In this document: positions 14,201 to 29,200 of the stretch, in pieces | Position numbering within the stretch: position 1 is the first letter of the stretch | Layout: every line of letters begins with the position of its first letter | NCBI GenBank assembly: GCA_024397935.1 | Contig: CP073743.1 | Coordinates: forward strand, 2,728,001-2,792,000 | Direction of reading: 5' to 3' | DNA: 64,000 nucleotides | Origin: a bacterium SCSIO 12844 | GTDB lineage: Bacteria; Pseudomonadota; Gammaproteobacteria; Francisellales; Francisellaceae | Notes under the pieces: generated by a model | The model's input: only the letters and a program-made list of their open reading frames with translations | Told to the model about the DNA's origin: nothing | Database searches by the model: none | Position numbers and translations under genes: made by a program

Positions 14201-17200
14201 CACTCCAGTCATCTGCTGCTTCTCCATCAATATCAGAACCCAATTGCGTCCAAACACCTGCAATTAATTCATAAATACGTACATGACCACTATTATTACC
14301 ATTACCATCATTTGTAAATGCACCAACTGCTGCACGAGTTCCATCACTACTTAGTGATACTGAACTACCACTACCATCATCTGCCGCTTCACCATCAATA
14401 TCTGAGCCTAATTGCTCAAAATCAATCAATTCTAAAACTGGTGCGTCATTCACTGGCGTAATATTTATTAATACTTTTGAAAGATTAGAAGTATCATCTC
14501 CATCATTAATATAAAAATCAACATGGCGTGTTGTTAAATCTGGATTATCTGAAATATTCTCATAAGTAATACTTGCAAATAAGTTTTCATATTCAGTTTT
14601 AGTCACTGTCTCTACAGTATCTGAAGTAAAGGAAATTGTATTACCAACAATAACACCTGTCACTCCAATTGATGTTGCATATGCCGTATTATAAGATAAT
14701 CTGTCTTCGCCTGAATGATAGCCTACAGAAATTGTAACTGTTGCTGATTCCATAAAGTCATCGTCAACATCGGTTACTGAGAACTCTGAATAAACAATTA
14801 ATGCACCATCGCCTTCTGTATAGCTAAGTGCTTCTTGTGTTGAAGTTAAATTATAAACTCGTACATGACCTGCATCTAGCCCAGTTGCATCATTTAATGG
14901 TGCACCGATCGCTAACCTTTGACCATCGCGACTTAATGAAACTGAGAAACCACTAATATCATCTGCAGCCTCTCCATCAATATCCATAGAGCCAATTTGT
15001 ACCCAATCTGTACCATTATAGTCATAAACTCTTACATGACCTGCATTATTACCATTACCATCATTATTAATCGCACCAACTGCTAATCTTTCACCATCGG
15101 CACTTAAACTAACTGAATAACCACTTTCATCGTCGGCTGCTTCACCATCAATATCACTACCTAGTTGATTCCAACTACTTCCATCATATTCAAAAATACG
15201 CACATGACCGCTGTTGTTGCCGCCATCGTCATTTTCAACAGCACCTATAGCAACCCTTGAGCCAGTTGCATTAAAGCTAACTGAGTAACCACTTTGATCA
15301 CCTAATGCTTCACCATCAATATCTGCACCTAGCTGATTCCAACTACTACCATCATATTCAAAAATACGTACATGACCACTTTGAGAACCAGTTCCATCAT
15401 TATAACGTGCACCAATGGCAACTCGATCTCCTACATCATTAAAGGTTACTGAGAAACCACTTTCATCACTATCTATTTCACCATCAATATCTGCACCAAT
15501 TTGTCCCCATGAAGTACCATTATATTCGTAAACACGGACATGGCCTTGATTCACTCCGCTACCATCATTTGAACTGGCACCAATAGCTACACGTGAACCG
15601 CTAGCATTAAAGTCAATTGATGCACCACTGAAATCACCAGCTGCTTCACCAACAATAGCTGAACCTAATATATTCCAACTAGAACCATCCCACTCAAAAA
15701 TACGTACCTGACCATTACTAGCGCCTGCAGGCTCACCAATAGCTACTCGAGTACCATCAATACTTAAAGTAACACTTCTACCTGTTTGAGCAGATACACC
15801 AGTACCATCAATATCAGCTCCCATCTGATTCCAGCTTGAGCCATCCCATTCGAAAATTTGTACTTGACCACTATCAACACCATTACTATCACTAAAGACA
15901 GCACCAACAGCCATACGACTACCATCGCCATTTAATGAGACTGACCAACCGAATCGATCACCTAATGCTTGAGCATCAATATCTGAATCTAATTGTTCAA
16001 AGTCTATTAATTCTAATACTGGTGCATCATTAACACCAATTACATTAACAAACGTTGATAAGCCAATTTCACCAGTATCATCACCACCATTAGCTGTACC
16101 ACCATTATCTTGTAAGCTAACAATCTCGATTTCTCTTAAACCATTTGTTGGGTTTTCACTAGTATTTTGATAGCTTAACGTATCAATAACATTATCTATA
16201 GCTGCTTCAGAGGCACCACTATGCGTTAAAGTGATTGTCGCAACACCTGCAGCATATGAGATACCAATAGTAAATCCATTTGTTGTTGGCCCTAAAGAGA
16301 CTGATGATTTTGTAATATCAACTCCATAACCATCAATAACTAAAGATTCATAAGCAATATCAGAGATCTGAGATACTTCAAGAGTCAATGTTGTAATCGT
16401 TTGCCCTGATTCAACCGTTGAGGTAACTGTATTATCAAAAATCAAATCAACTGCTGGGTCGCCTTCAGTATAATCAACTGCTGTTGTATATACTTTAACT
16501 TCCCCACTATCTAAACCACCACTATCATTTAAAGGCGCACCAACAACAAAGCGTGTACCATCATCATTAATTGCAAGCGCATGACCAAAGTTATCTCCAG
16601 CAGCTTGACCATCGAGATCATTACCATGTGCCCATTCAACCCCATCCCACTGATAAACTCTTACTTGACCTGCATTAACACCATTATCATCATTAAACGG
16701 CGCACCAATCACTAGGCGATTACCAATTGAATCTAATGATACAGAGAAACCACTTTGATCATTTGCTAACTCCCCATCAATATCACTACCGACTTGATTC
16801 CAAGCTGAGCCATCCCAATCATAGACTCTTACCTGACCTGAATTTGCGCCATTATCATCATTGAAAACAGCACCGATGGCAACGCGAGTTCCATCAGCAC
16901 TTAATGAAACTGAATAGCCAGATGAATCACCACTTGCTTCACCAACTATATCTAAACCTAATTGAACCCATGCTGAGCCATCCCACTGATAAACTTTTGT
17001 ATAACCTTCATTACCCGTTCCAATTGCACCAATAGCAACTGTATTACCATCATCACTTAATGAAGTTGACCAGCCTAAGATATCTAAAGCTATATTACCA
17101 TCAAGATCTAGGCCACGTTGTACCCAGCTGCCAGCAATTAAATCATAAATACGTGCATGACCTGCAAATAAGCCTGCATCAGCATTTTCTATAGCACCAA

Positions 17201-20200
17201 TTGCAAGCGTTGTACCAGCTGCATCTAAAGTCACAGAAAAACCACTTCGATCACTTGCTACTTCACCATCAATATCTAAACCTACTTGTGTCCAAACACC
17301 TGCAATTAATTCAAAGACACGAACATGACCACTATCAACACCATTTCCATCATTAAATGAAGCACCAATTGCAATACGACTACCATCTGAGTTTAATGAA
17401 ATACTATCGCCAAAACTATCACCTATGACCTCAGCATCTAACTGACTACCAATTTGAACCCAACCAATACCATTAAACTCATATATTCTAACAAATTCAT
17501 TCACTAGTGAGCTTAATGCCATGCGTGTGCCATCGCCAGAAATCGATACAGCATAGCCCGTTTGATTACCTGGGCCAATATTGATATCATTTGCCAAGTC
17601 AACTGCTGTATCAGTAATTAAGGTTGGTTCATCGTTAACTGATATGATATCAATAAATATCGTTGCGACATTTGATTGAGCATCACCATCATTGACATAG
17701 AAATCTACTTGACGTTGTGTTGCATCAGGGTTATCTGAAGTATTTTCATAACGAACCGTTGCTAATAATTGCTCATATTCTGACTTAGTAACATCATTAA
17801 CAGTATCTGAAGTAAAGGTAATTGTATCACCAGAGATCACACCGGTAACACCAATTGAGGTTGCAAATGTGGTGTTAAAAGTTAAAACATCTTCAGCTGC
17901 CTGATAACCTGAAGAGATTGTAACTGTTGCTGACTCCATAAAGTCATCATCAGCATCAGTAATTGAAAACTCTGGATGAAGTACGGTTACTAGATCATTT
18001 TCTGTATAAGTAATCGTCTCTTGTAATGAAACCAGTTCAAAGACTCTAACATGGCCAGCATTGTTACCGACGCCATCATTTAACCTTGCGGCAATAGCAA
18101 CACGCGTACCATCAGAACTAATTGTTGCAACATGCCCAGAGAAATCACTCGCTGCCTCACCATTAATATTAATACCAATCTGAACCCAATCTGAACCATC
18201 CCAGTCATAAACTCTAACCTGACCTGCATCTAAGGCCGTAGCATCATTGGTTTGTGCGCCGACTACCAAACGCTCACCATCACTGCTTAGTGATACATAA
18301 GAACCTGTATCTTCACCGGCTTCAGTCCCAATAATATCTGTACCTGTTTGTACCCATGCTACACCATTCCAGTCGAACACCTGCACAAAGCCTTCATTAG
18401 TACCTACTCCAACATCATAGCCAACACCACCGATTGCAAGGCGATTACCATCTGAATTTAATGAAACACTAAAGCCATACTGGACACCTGCTGCTGGCCC
18501 ATCAAAGTCAGTACCAACTTGCATCCAATCTGAACCATTGAAATCAAAGACTCGTACTTGACCACTATCAACACCATTGGCATCACTGAATCTTGCAGCA
18601 ATTGCAATACGATTACCATCAGCTGTAAATGAAAGGCCTTTTTGATCTGCTAATTGATCACTTGCTACACCATCAATATCACTGCCTAATTGTACCCAGG
18701 CACTACCATTATATTCATAAATTCTGACATGACCTGCATTAGCACCAGCACCGTCATTATATGGTGCACTAACGGCTAATCGCGTACCATCGCTATTTAA
18801 ATAAACTGAAGAACCGAGGCCATCACCTGAAGCTTCACCAATGATTTTAGCGCCAACTAAGTTCCAAGAAGAACCATCCCAACTATAAACGCTAGCAGAA
18901 CCATTAGTTGACTCATCTCCAGGTGCGCCAATGGCAACTGTGAGACCATCGCTACTTAAAGATACGCTCTGGCCTAGAATATCTATCGCATTATCACCAT
19001 CAATATCTGCACCCATTTGATTCCAAGCTGAACCATCCCATTGATAAATACGAACCTGACCTGCTGATAAGCCTCCTGCATCATTTTCAGGTGCACCAAT
19101 CGCTACAATTGTGCCGTTTTCATTAAAGGCAACAGAACTACCACTTTCATCATCAGCAGCTTCACCATCAATATCTAAACCTAACTGTTGGAAATCGATT
19201 AAAGCTAAATCTGGGGCATCATTAACTGCTGTAATATCGATTAAGACCGTTGCAACATTTGATTGTGCATCACCATCATTAACATAGAAGTCAACTTGTC
19301 GTTGTGTTACATCAGGGTTATCTGATATATTTTCATAACGAACGGTTGCTAATAACTGTTCATACTCTGACTTAGTAACATCTTCAACTACATCTGATGT
19401 AAAGGTAATTGTATCACCGGAGATCACACCTGTAACACCAATTGAGGTTGCAAATGTAGTATCAAAAGTTAAGGCATCTTCGCTTGCTTGATATCCTGAA
19501 GAAATTACAACCGTTGCTGACTCCATAAAGTCATCATCAACATCGGTAACACCAAAGTCTAACTGTAATGCTACTTCTCCATCATTTTCTGTATAGGTAA
19601 TATTTGATAATACAGCGGTTGTAAATTCATATACTCTTACCGTACCTTCATCTTGAGGCCAGTCTCCAACAAATGGATTATCAGCTAATTTACTTGCAAG
19701 TGGAGAGCCAACAATAAAGCGAGTACCATCTCGACTAACCGCAACATTAGCACCATAAAAATCAGTTTCATAGTTTCCTGTTAATGTTCTATTCATCGCT
19801 ACCCAAGTGACACCGTCAAAATCATAGACTTGAACTAAACCTACATCTGCATCTCCATCAATGTCTAAATCAGTAGAGCTAACAACAAGTCTTAGACCAT
19901 CACTACTCAGTGAGACACTTGAACCTGTTGCATAATCTGCACCTACCTGAATATTTGAACCAATTTGATTCCAGCTTGAACCATCCCATTGATAAACTTC
20001 AACTCTACCTGTATCAGCTCCAAGAGTATCAATTCCTGGTGTACCAATAGCTAATGTATTACCATCTGCACTGAGTGATACACTTGACCCCAGAGCATCA
20101 CTGGCATTAGTGCCGTTAAAATCACTACCAACTTGTACCCAAGCTGCACCATTCCACTCATAGACACGTACTTGACCACTATTACTAGCAACATCATCAT

Positions 20201-23200
20201 TTCCAGCTTCACCTAATGCAATACGACGACCATCATCACTTAATGCAATAGAAACTAAATTTTGTGATGCACTTTGACCTACAATCGTACCACCAAGTTG
20301 ATTCCAACTTGAACCATCCCAAGTGTATAAGTTAGTATAGCCACTATCATCACTACTTCTGGCTGATACAGCCAATGTTAAGCCATCTGCACTTAATGCA
20401 ATTTCACGAGCGAACGCATCATTTGCAGATGCACCGTCAAGCTCTAAGCCCATTTGCACCCAACTACTGCCATCCCACTGAAATACTTTTACACTCCCTG
20501 TATCAGTTCCACCATCATCTTTTAGTTCTGTTCCTACCGCTAGGATAGTACCATCTGCACTTAAAGCTATACTACGAGAGAACTGATCATCTGGGTTATC
20601 ACCAATTAAATCTGAGCCAACTTGGTTCCATGATGAACCATCCCACTCATAAACTCGTGCTATCCCTTTATTAGCATTCGGATCAAATAATAGTTGAGAA
20701 CCATATTCTCTTGGTAGGCCAACAGCAATACGATCACCATCGCTAGAAATTGCAACAGCAGTACCTAAAAATGATGCATTATTAGGCCCTTGAATCTCTG
20801 AACCTAATTGCTCATAATTGATGAAAGCTAAGTTTGGTGAATCATTAACCGGTGTAATATCAATCAATATCGTTGCAACATTTGATTGAAGATCACCATC
20901 ATTAACATAGAAGTCAACTTGACGTTGTGTTGCATCAGGGTCTTCTGATGTATTTTCATAACGCACTGTTGCTAATAGTTGTTCATACTCAGACTTAGTC
21001 ACATCATTAACTACATCTGAGCTAAAGGTAATTGTATTACCAACTATATTACCAGTAACACCGATTGAGGTTGCAAATGTTGTATCATAAGTTAAGACAT
21101 CTTCAGCTGCCTGATAACCTGAAGAAATAACAACCGTTGCTGATTCCATAAAGTTATCATCAACATCAGTAATTGAAAATTCAGGATGAATCACTGTTGC
21201 TGGATCATTTTCTGTATAGGCAAGTGTTTCTTGTAATGAAACTAGCTCAAAAATTCTAACATGGCCTGCGTTATTACCCGCATCATCATTAAAAGGTGCA
21301 CCAATGGCAACTCGACTGCCATCACTACTAATCGAAATTGAAGCACCACTACTATCAACTGCTGCTTCTCCATCGATATCCATACCACCTATTTGTATCC
21401 AATCTGTTCCATTAAAGTCATAAATACGTACATGACCACTACCTAAACCATTACCATCATTAGAACTTGCACCAATCGCTATTCGAGAACCATCTCCAAT
21501 TAATGAAATTGAATTTCCACTACTATCATTATCTAATTCACCATCTATGTCCGTACCTACTTGTACCCAAACTGAACCATTCCAATCGAAAACACGAACA
21601 TGACCACGAAGTGAACCACCACCATCATTAAAAAGTGCACTAATGGCAACACGATTACCATCTGAAGTTAATGAGACTGAAGCTCCACTACTATCACCTG
21701 CTGCCTCGCCATCTATATCTAATCCTAATTGTATCCAAGCTGAACCATTATATCGATAAATACGTACATGGCCGCTATCTGCACCATTGCCATCATTAGT
21801 TCGAGAGCCAATAGCAACTGTACTTCCATCTGTACTTAATGAAATTGCAAGCCCACTTTGATCTCCTGCTGCTTCGCCATCTAGGTCTACCCCTACTTGT
21901 ACCCAATTGCTTCCATCCCAATCAAAAATTCGTACATGACCAGAATCTATGCCATTAACTCCATCATTTAAATGAGCACCAATAGCAACCCTTGAGCCAT
22001 CAGAGTTCATAGCAACAGAATAACCACTACTATCTCCTGCTGCTTCACCACTGATATCTGCTCCTACCTGCATCCAAGCTGAACCATTATATTCAAAAAT
22101 TCGTACATGGCCACTTGAACTACCAGTATCATCATTAAAGATTGCACCAATGGCAACTCGGTTTCCATCATCACTTAAAGATACTGAGAAACCACTCCAG
22201 TCATCTGCTGCTTCTCCATCAATATCAGAACCCAATTGCGTCCAAACACCTGCAATTAATTCATAAATACGTACATGACCACTATTATTACCATTACCAT
22301 CATTTGTAAATGCACCAACTGCTGCACGAGTTCCATCACTACTTAGTGATACTGAGCTACCACTACCATCATCTGCCGCTTCACCATCAATATCTGAGCC
22401 TAATTGCTCAAAATCAATCAATTCTAAAACTGGTGGGTTATTAACGCCTGCAACATTAATCAATACGGTTGCTATATTCGATACATCATCACCATCATCA
22501 ACCGTATAATGTACCTCACGTGGTGTCGTATCTGGATCCATAGATGTATTTTCATAACTAATCGTTGCAAATAAAGCCTCATACTCTGCCTTGGTAACTG
22601 TATTTGCCACATCTGAAGTAAAGTTAATCACATTGCCAACTACATTACCGGTAACCCCAATTGTGGTTGCAAGCACACTACTAAATGATAAGACATCTTC
22701 AGCACCATTATAAGTTGCAAGTGTCATTGAAACTATTGCTGATTCCATAAAGTCATCATCAGCATCAGTAATTGAGAACTCATCATAAATTGGGACAACA
22801 CCATCGCCTTCGCTATAGCTGACTGTCTCAGAAATTGAAACAAATTCAAAAATTCTGACATGTCCTGCATTGTTACCAGCATCATCATTCCATACCGAGC
22901 TAATTGCAACACGCTTACCATCAGCACTAATCTCTGCAATATAGCCAGATAAATCAGCTGCAGTTTCACCATTAATATTAACGCTTACTTGTACCCAATC
23001 TGTACCATTAAAGTCATAAATACGAACTTGACCAGCATCTATGCCATTATCATCATTACCAGTAGCGCCAACTACCAAACGTTGACCGTCAGAACTCAAT
23101 GAAACATGCCCTCCAGCAAGTTCACCGCCAATATTACCAATAATATCCGAACCTACTTGAACCCAGGCAGCTCCATTCCAATCAAACGTTTGGACATACC

Positions 23201-26200
23201 CTTCATTTGTATCACCTGGTCCGACATCATATGAAATCCCGCCAATTGCAAGACGATTACCATCTGAACTTAACGATACACTAAACCCATACTGTTCACC
23301 TGCAGCTGAACCATCTAAATTTAAACCTGCTTGGACCCAATTGGCACCATCGAAATCATAAACACGAACTTGACCACTATCGATACCATTGACATCGCTA
23401 AATCTTTCTGCAACTGCAATTCGATTACCATCAGCTGTAAATGCAATACCTTTTTGATCAGCTAATAAACCACCGGTAGGTAAACCATCAATATCACCAC
23501 CAAGTTGAATCCATGCATTACCATCATATTCATATACTCTTATATGACCTAAATCTACACCTGCACCATCATTAGATGGACCACTAATTGCTAATCGAGT
23601 ACCATCATCATTTAAATAAACTGTTGAACCAAAGTTATCGCCTGCTGCTTCACCAACAATCTTAGCGCCAACTAAATTCCAACTTGATCCATCCCAATTA
23701 TAAACACTAACTGAACCATTCACTAAATCAACTGGTGAGCCAATAGCTACAGTTAAACCATCACTACTTAATGAAACACTATAACCTGTATTATCTAATG
23801 CACTGTCGCCATCAATATCGGCACCTAATTGATTCCAGCTTGAACCATCCCATTGGAAAATACGAACATGGCCAGCTTGAGCACCACCAGCATCATTTTC
23901 AGCTGCTCCAATAGCAACAATACTACCATCTGCACTAAATGAAACTGAATAACCACTTTCGTCATCTACTGCTTCACCATCAATATCTGCACCTAGCTGT
24001 TGTGCTGCAATAATTAAGTCTAAATCTGGTGCATTATTAACTGCAGTAACATCAATCATCACCGTAGCAATATTTGAATTAGCATCGCCATCATTAACAA
24101 GATATTCAACAACACGCTGAGTGGTATCTGGGTTACTTGAGGTATTTTCATAAGTGACGGTTGCCAATAATAACTCATACTCTGATTTGGTTACTGTGTT
24201 AACTGTATCTGAAGTAAACGTTAATACGCCATTAAAGAAGTTACCGCTTACACCAATTGAAGTTGCATAGGTAGTATTAAATGCTAAATAATCTTCACCA
24301 CCTTGATAAGTTGCTGGCGTAATTGTAACTGTTGCTGACTCCATAAAGTCATCATCAATATCGGTAATTGAGAATTCATCATAAATTACAATATCACCAT
24401 CACCTTCGTTATAGCTTATTGTCTCAGAAATTGAAACTAATTCATAAACTCTTACATGACCTGCATTACTACCTGTATCAGCATTTAATGCTGCGCCAAT
24501 TACAACTCTTTTACCGTCAGCACTTAATACAACACTTGAGCCACTTCGATCACCTGCAGCTTCACCAACGATGTCGCTACCACCGATTAAAACCCAATCT
24601 AAGGTAGAACCATTCCAGTCATAAATACGTACATGACCACTATCTGAACCATTTGCATTATTAAATGGTCCACCAATGGCTAAGCGCTCACCATCAGAAC
24701 TTAAAGACATATAATAACTATCATCACCAACACCATCACCTGGAATTTCTGTTCCTGCTTGAACCCAATTTGTACCGTTCCAATCATAGACATAAGTATA
24801 ACCAACTAAATTTCCACCAGGTCCACCATCAAAGCGATCTTCACCAATTGCAACACGATTACCATCAGCACTAATTGACACTGTAATACCAAATCGACCT
24901 TCAAAATTAGCACCATCAATAGTAGCACCAACCTGAGTCCAATTAGTTCCATCCCAATCATAAATAACGGCTTGACCAGAATTTGTATCACCCACATCAT
25001 TTAAAGGTCGCCCAACGATAATTCGGTTACCATCAGAGCTCATAGCAACCACACCACTTTCATCACCAGCTAATGCGTCAATATCAAGCCCTCGTTGATT
25101 CCAGCTTGAGCCATCCCAATCATAAATTCTAACATGACCTGCTGATGCATTATTAAACGTTGCACCAATTGCAACAGTAAACCCATCTGCACTCATTGAA
25201 ATGTGTGAACCCGACTCATCATTTGCAGCTTCACCATCAATATCTAAACCTAATTGATTCCAACTTGAACCATCCCACTCAAATACTCGAACATGACCTG
25301 CAGTTAAAGCCGCACCATCATTTAGATCTGCACCGATGGCAATACGCATGCCATCATCACTCATAGCTACAGCTGTCCCTGAATTATCACCTGCTAACTC
25401 ACCATCAATGTCACTACCAACTTGAACCCAGTTAGTACCGTTCCAGTCAAATACTCGAGCATGTCCCGCATTAGGCCCTGTACCATCATTTAATGCTGCT
25501 CCCACTACAATACGACTACCATCAAGATTGGTTGCAACACTTATACCAAAGCGATCCTCTGCAGCTTCTGCATCAATATCACTTCCTAATTGTTGTAGTA
25601 AATTAACTAAACTTAAATCTGGTGCATCATTAACCGCTACAACGTCAATTAATACCGTTGCAAGATTTGACTGAAGGTCACCATCATTAACATAAAAATC
25701 AACGCTTCGTTGTAAAGTTGATGGATTATCTGAAGTATTATGATAAGTCACTGAAGCTAATGCTTGTTCATATGCCAACTTCGTATCCGTACCAATTAAA
25801 GTTAATATACCAGTAATAGAATTAAACGTTCCTGTAATATTAACTGTATCAACAAATGTAAGCCTATCTTCACCTTGAACATAATTGCCAGTAATTGCAA
25901 TGGTTGCACTTTCCATATCGGTATCATCTGGATCAGTAATTGAAAACTCTGGATGAATAACCATTACTGGATCATTTTCTGTATAAGTAATCGTTTCTAA
26001 TACTGAGACCAAATCATAGACACGTACTTGACCACTGATAAAACCATTATCATCATTGCCATTTGAACCAATAACTAAACGCTTACCATCTAAGCTTAGT
26101 GAAACTGAAATACCACTTTGATCACCTAAAGCTTCACCATCAATATCCATACCACCGATTTGCTGCCAATTAGAACCATCCCAGTCATAAACTCTCACAT

Positions 26201-29200
26201 GGCCACTATCTGCCCCATTACCATCATTATATAATGCGCCAATTGCTAAACGTTGACCATCTGCGCTTAGAGAAACTGAACGGCCACTTTGATCACCTGC
26301 AGCTTCACCATCTAAATCAGAGCCAATTTGTGTCCAAACACCAGCAATTAATTCATAAACACGCACATGGCCACTATTAGCACCACCATCATCATTAAAT
26401 CTCGCACCAATTGCTACACGAGAACCATCGGCACTTAAAGCAATTGAATAACCACTTTCATCATCTGCTGCCTCACCATCAATATCAGCACCAACTTGAA
26501 CCCAGCTAGAGCCACTCCAATCATAAATGCGAACATGACCGCTAGTTGCACCACCAGCATCATTACCAGTTGCACCAATCGCTACGCGAGTACCACTTGC
26601 ATTGAAAGAAACAGAAGAACCACTTTCATCATCAACAGCTTCACCATCAATATCTAGGCCTAACTGTATCCAATTAGTTCCATTATATTCATAAATTTGT
26701 ACATGACCAACATTAGAACCAATATCGTCATTACTATTAGCACCAATCGCTACGCGAGTACCATCTGAATTTAAGTCAACTGACCAACCAGCAGAATTTG
26801 CAGGATCTTCACCGTCAATATCTACACCCAACTGATTCCAGCTTGAACCATCCCATTCAAATATACGTACATGACCACTATTAACACCATTATCAGCATT
26901 ACTAATCGCACCAATAGCAACACGAGTACCATCTGCATTTAATGAAACTGAATGACCACTTCGATCCCCTGCAGCCTCACCATCAATATCAGCACCCATC
27001 TGTGCCCAAACACCGGCAATTAATTCATAAATGCGTACATGACCACTTAAAGCACCATTACCCGCATTTTCATGCGCGCCAATGGCAATACGTGTACCAT
27101 CTGCATTGGCTGAGACTGACCAACCACTTTGATCATTTGCAGCCTCACCATGAATATCTGCACCTAATTGCTCAAAATCAATCAATTCTAACTCTGGTGC
27201 ATCAGTAGCTGCTGTAATATCAATATTAACCGTTGCAACATTAGACTGATCATCACCATCGTTGACATAGAAGTCAACTTGTCTTTGTGAGGTTGATGGA
27301 TTATCTGAAATATTTTCATACGTAATACTAGCTAGTGCAGCTTCATAGGCAGCTTTTGTATCTGTTCCTATTAAGGTTAAAACTCCTGTAGTTGCTGACC
27401 AAATACCTGTAATATTTGCAGTATTAGTAAAGTTTAATATATCCTCACCACTGACAAAGTTACTAGTAATTGCAATCGTTGCACTTTCCATATCGGTATC
27501 ATCAAGATCACTAACTGAGAACTCTGGATGTATAATTGTTGCTGGATCATTTTCAGTATAAGCTAATGTCTCTAATACTGAGACTAATTCATACACTCTA
27601 ACGTGACCGCTTTGTGCACCACCATCACCATTTAATGTAGCTCCAATTGCAACTCGAGCACCATCTGCACTTAATGAAACAGCAACAGCACTATTATCAC
27701 CTGCTGCTTCACCATCGATATCCATACCACCAATTTGAGCCCAGTCAGTGCCATTGAAATCATAAATACGCACATGGCCTGAATCTATACCATTACCATC
27801 ATTTAAATAAGCACCTATAGCTATACGTTCACCATCTTCGCTTATAGAAACCGATGCACCGCTTCGATCTCCTGCAGCTTCACCATCAATATCACTACCA
27901 ACCTGATTCCAAGCACTACCATCCCAATCATAAATACGCACATGACCAGAAGCTGCACCTGCATCAGCATTTAACCATGCACCAATAACAACTCGCGAAC
28001 CATCTGCATTAAGAGCCATAGATATACCTGACCCATCACCTGCATTCTCTCCATCAATATCTAAACCAAGTTGACTCCAGTCAGAACCATTCCATTCATA
28101 AATACGTACATGACCACTATCGGCACCATTACCATCATTTAATATTCCACCAATCGCTACACGTTTACCATCTGAACTAAGTGAAACTCTTCCTGCAAAG
28201 TCATTTGCACTCTCTCCATCAATATCCGAGCCCATTTGCACCCAAGCTGTGCCATTAAACTGATAAATTCTAACATGACCACTGTCTACACCATTACCGT
28301 CATTACCAATTGCACCAATTGCAAGTGTACTTCCATCATTACTTAATGAAATAGAAAAGCCGCTATTATCATCTGCTGCTTCACCATCAATATCACTACC
28401 AACCTGATTCCAAGCTGAACTATCCCAATCATAAATACGTACATGGCCTGCATCACTGCCATTACCATCATTATCAGACCCACCAATAGCAACTCGAGAA
28501 CCATTTGCACTTAATGAAATTGAATAACCACTAATATCACTCGCAGCTTCACCAGCAATAGCCAACCCTAATTGATTCCAAGCACTACCATCCCATTCAA
28601 AGATACGCACATGACCACTATTTAAACCACCGTCATCATTTAGCCAAGAGCCAACAGCCATTCTTTGACCATCTGAACTTAAAGAAACCGAACGTCCACT
28701 TTGATCTCCAGCTGCATCACCGGCAATATCTAAACCTAATTGTTCAAAATCAATCAAATCTAACTCTGGCGCATCATTCACCGCTGTCATATTAATTGTA
28801 ACAGTCGCTATATTAGATTGACTATCACCATCATTGACCGTAAATTGAACTGTTCTTTGTAAAATTGATAAATCATCTGAAGTATTTTCATAGGTAATTG
28901 ATGCTAAAGCTGATTCATAAGCTGCTTTTGTATCGGTTCCAACTAAGTTTAAAATACCCGTAGATGAATCATAACTACCTGAAATATTAGCCGTATTAGT
29001 AAAGCTTAAGAAGTCCTCTCCTTGAGTAAAGTTACCAGTAATAGCAATTGTTGCACTTTCCATATCTGTATCATCAACATCAGAGACATCAAATTCAGTT
29101 GCAAGAATTACTGCGCCATCATTTTCTGTATAATTTAATGATGACGTAACTGAAGTTAATTCAAATACTCTAACTAAACCACTTTGAAGCCCAATAATAC

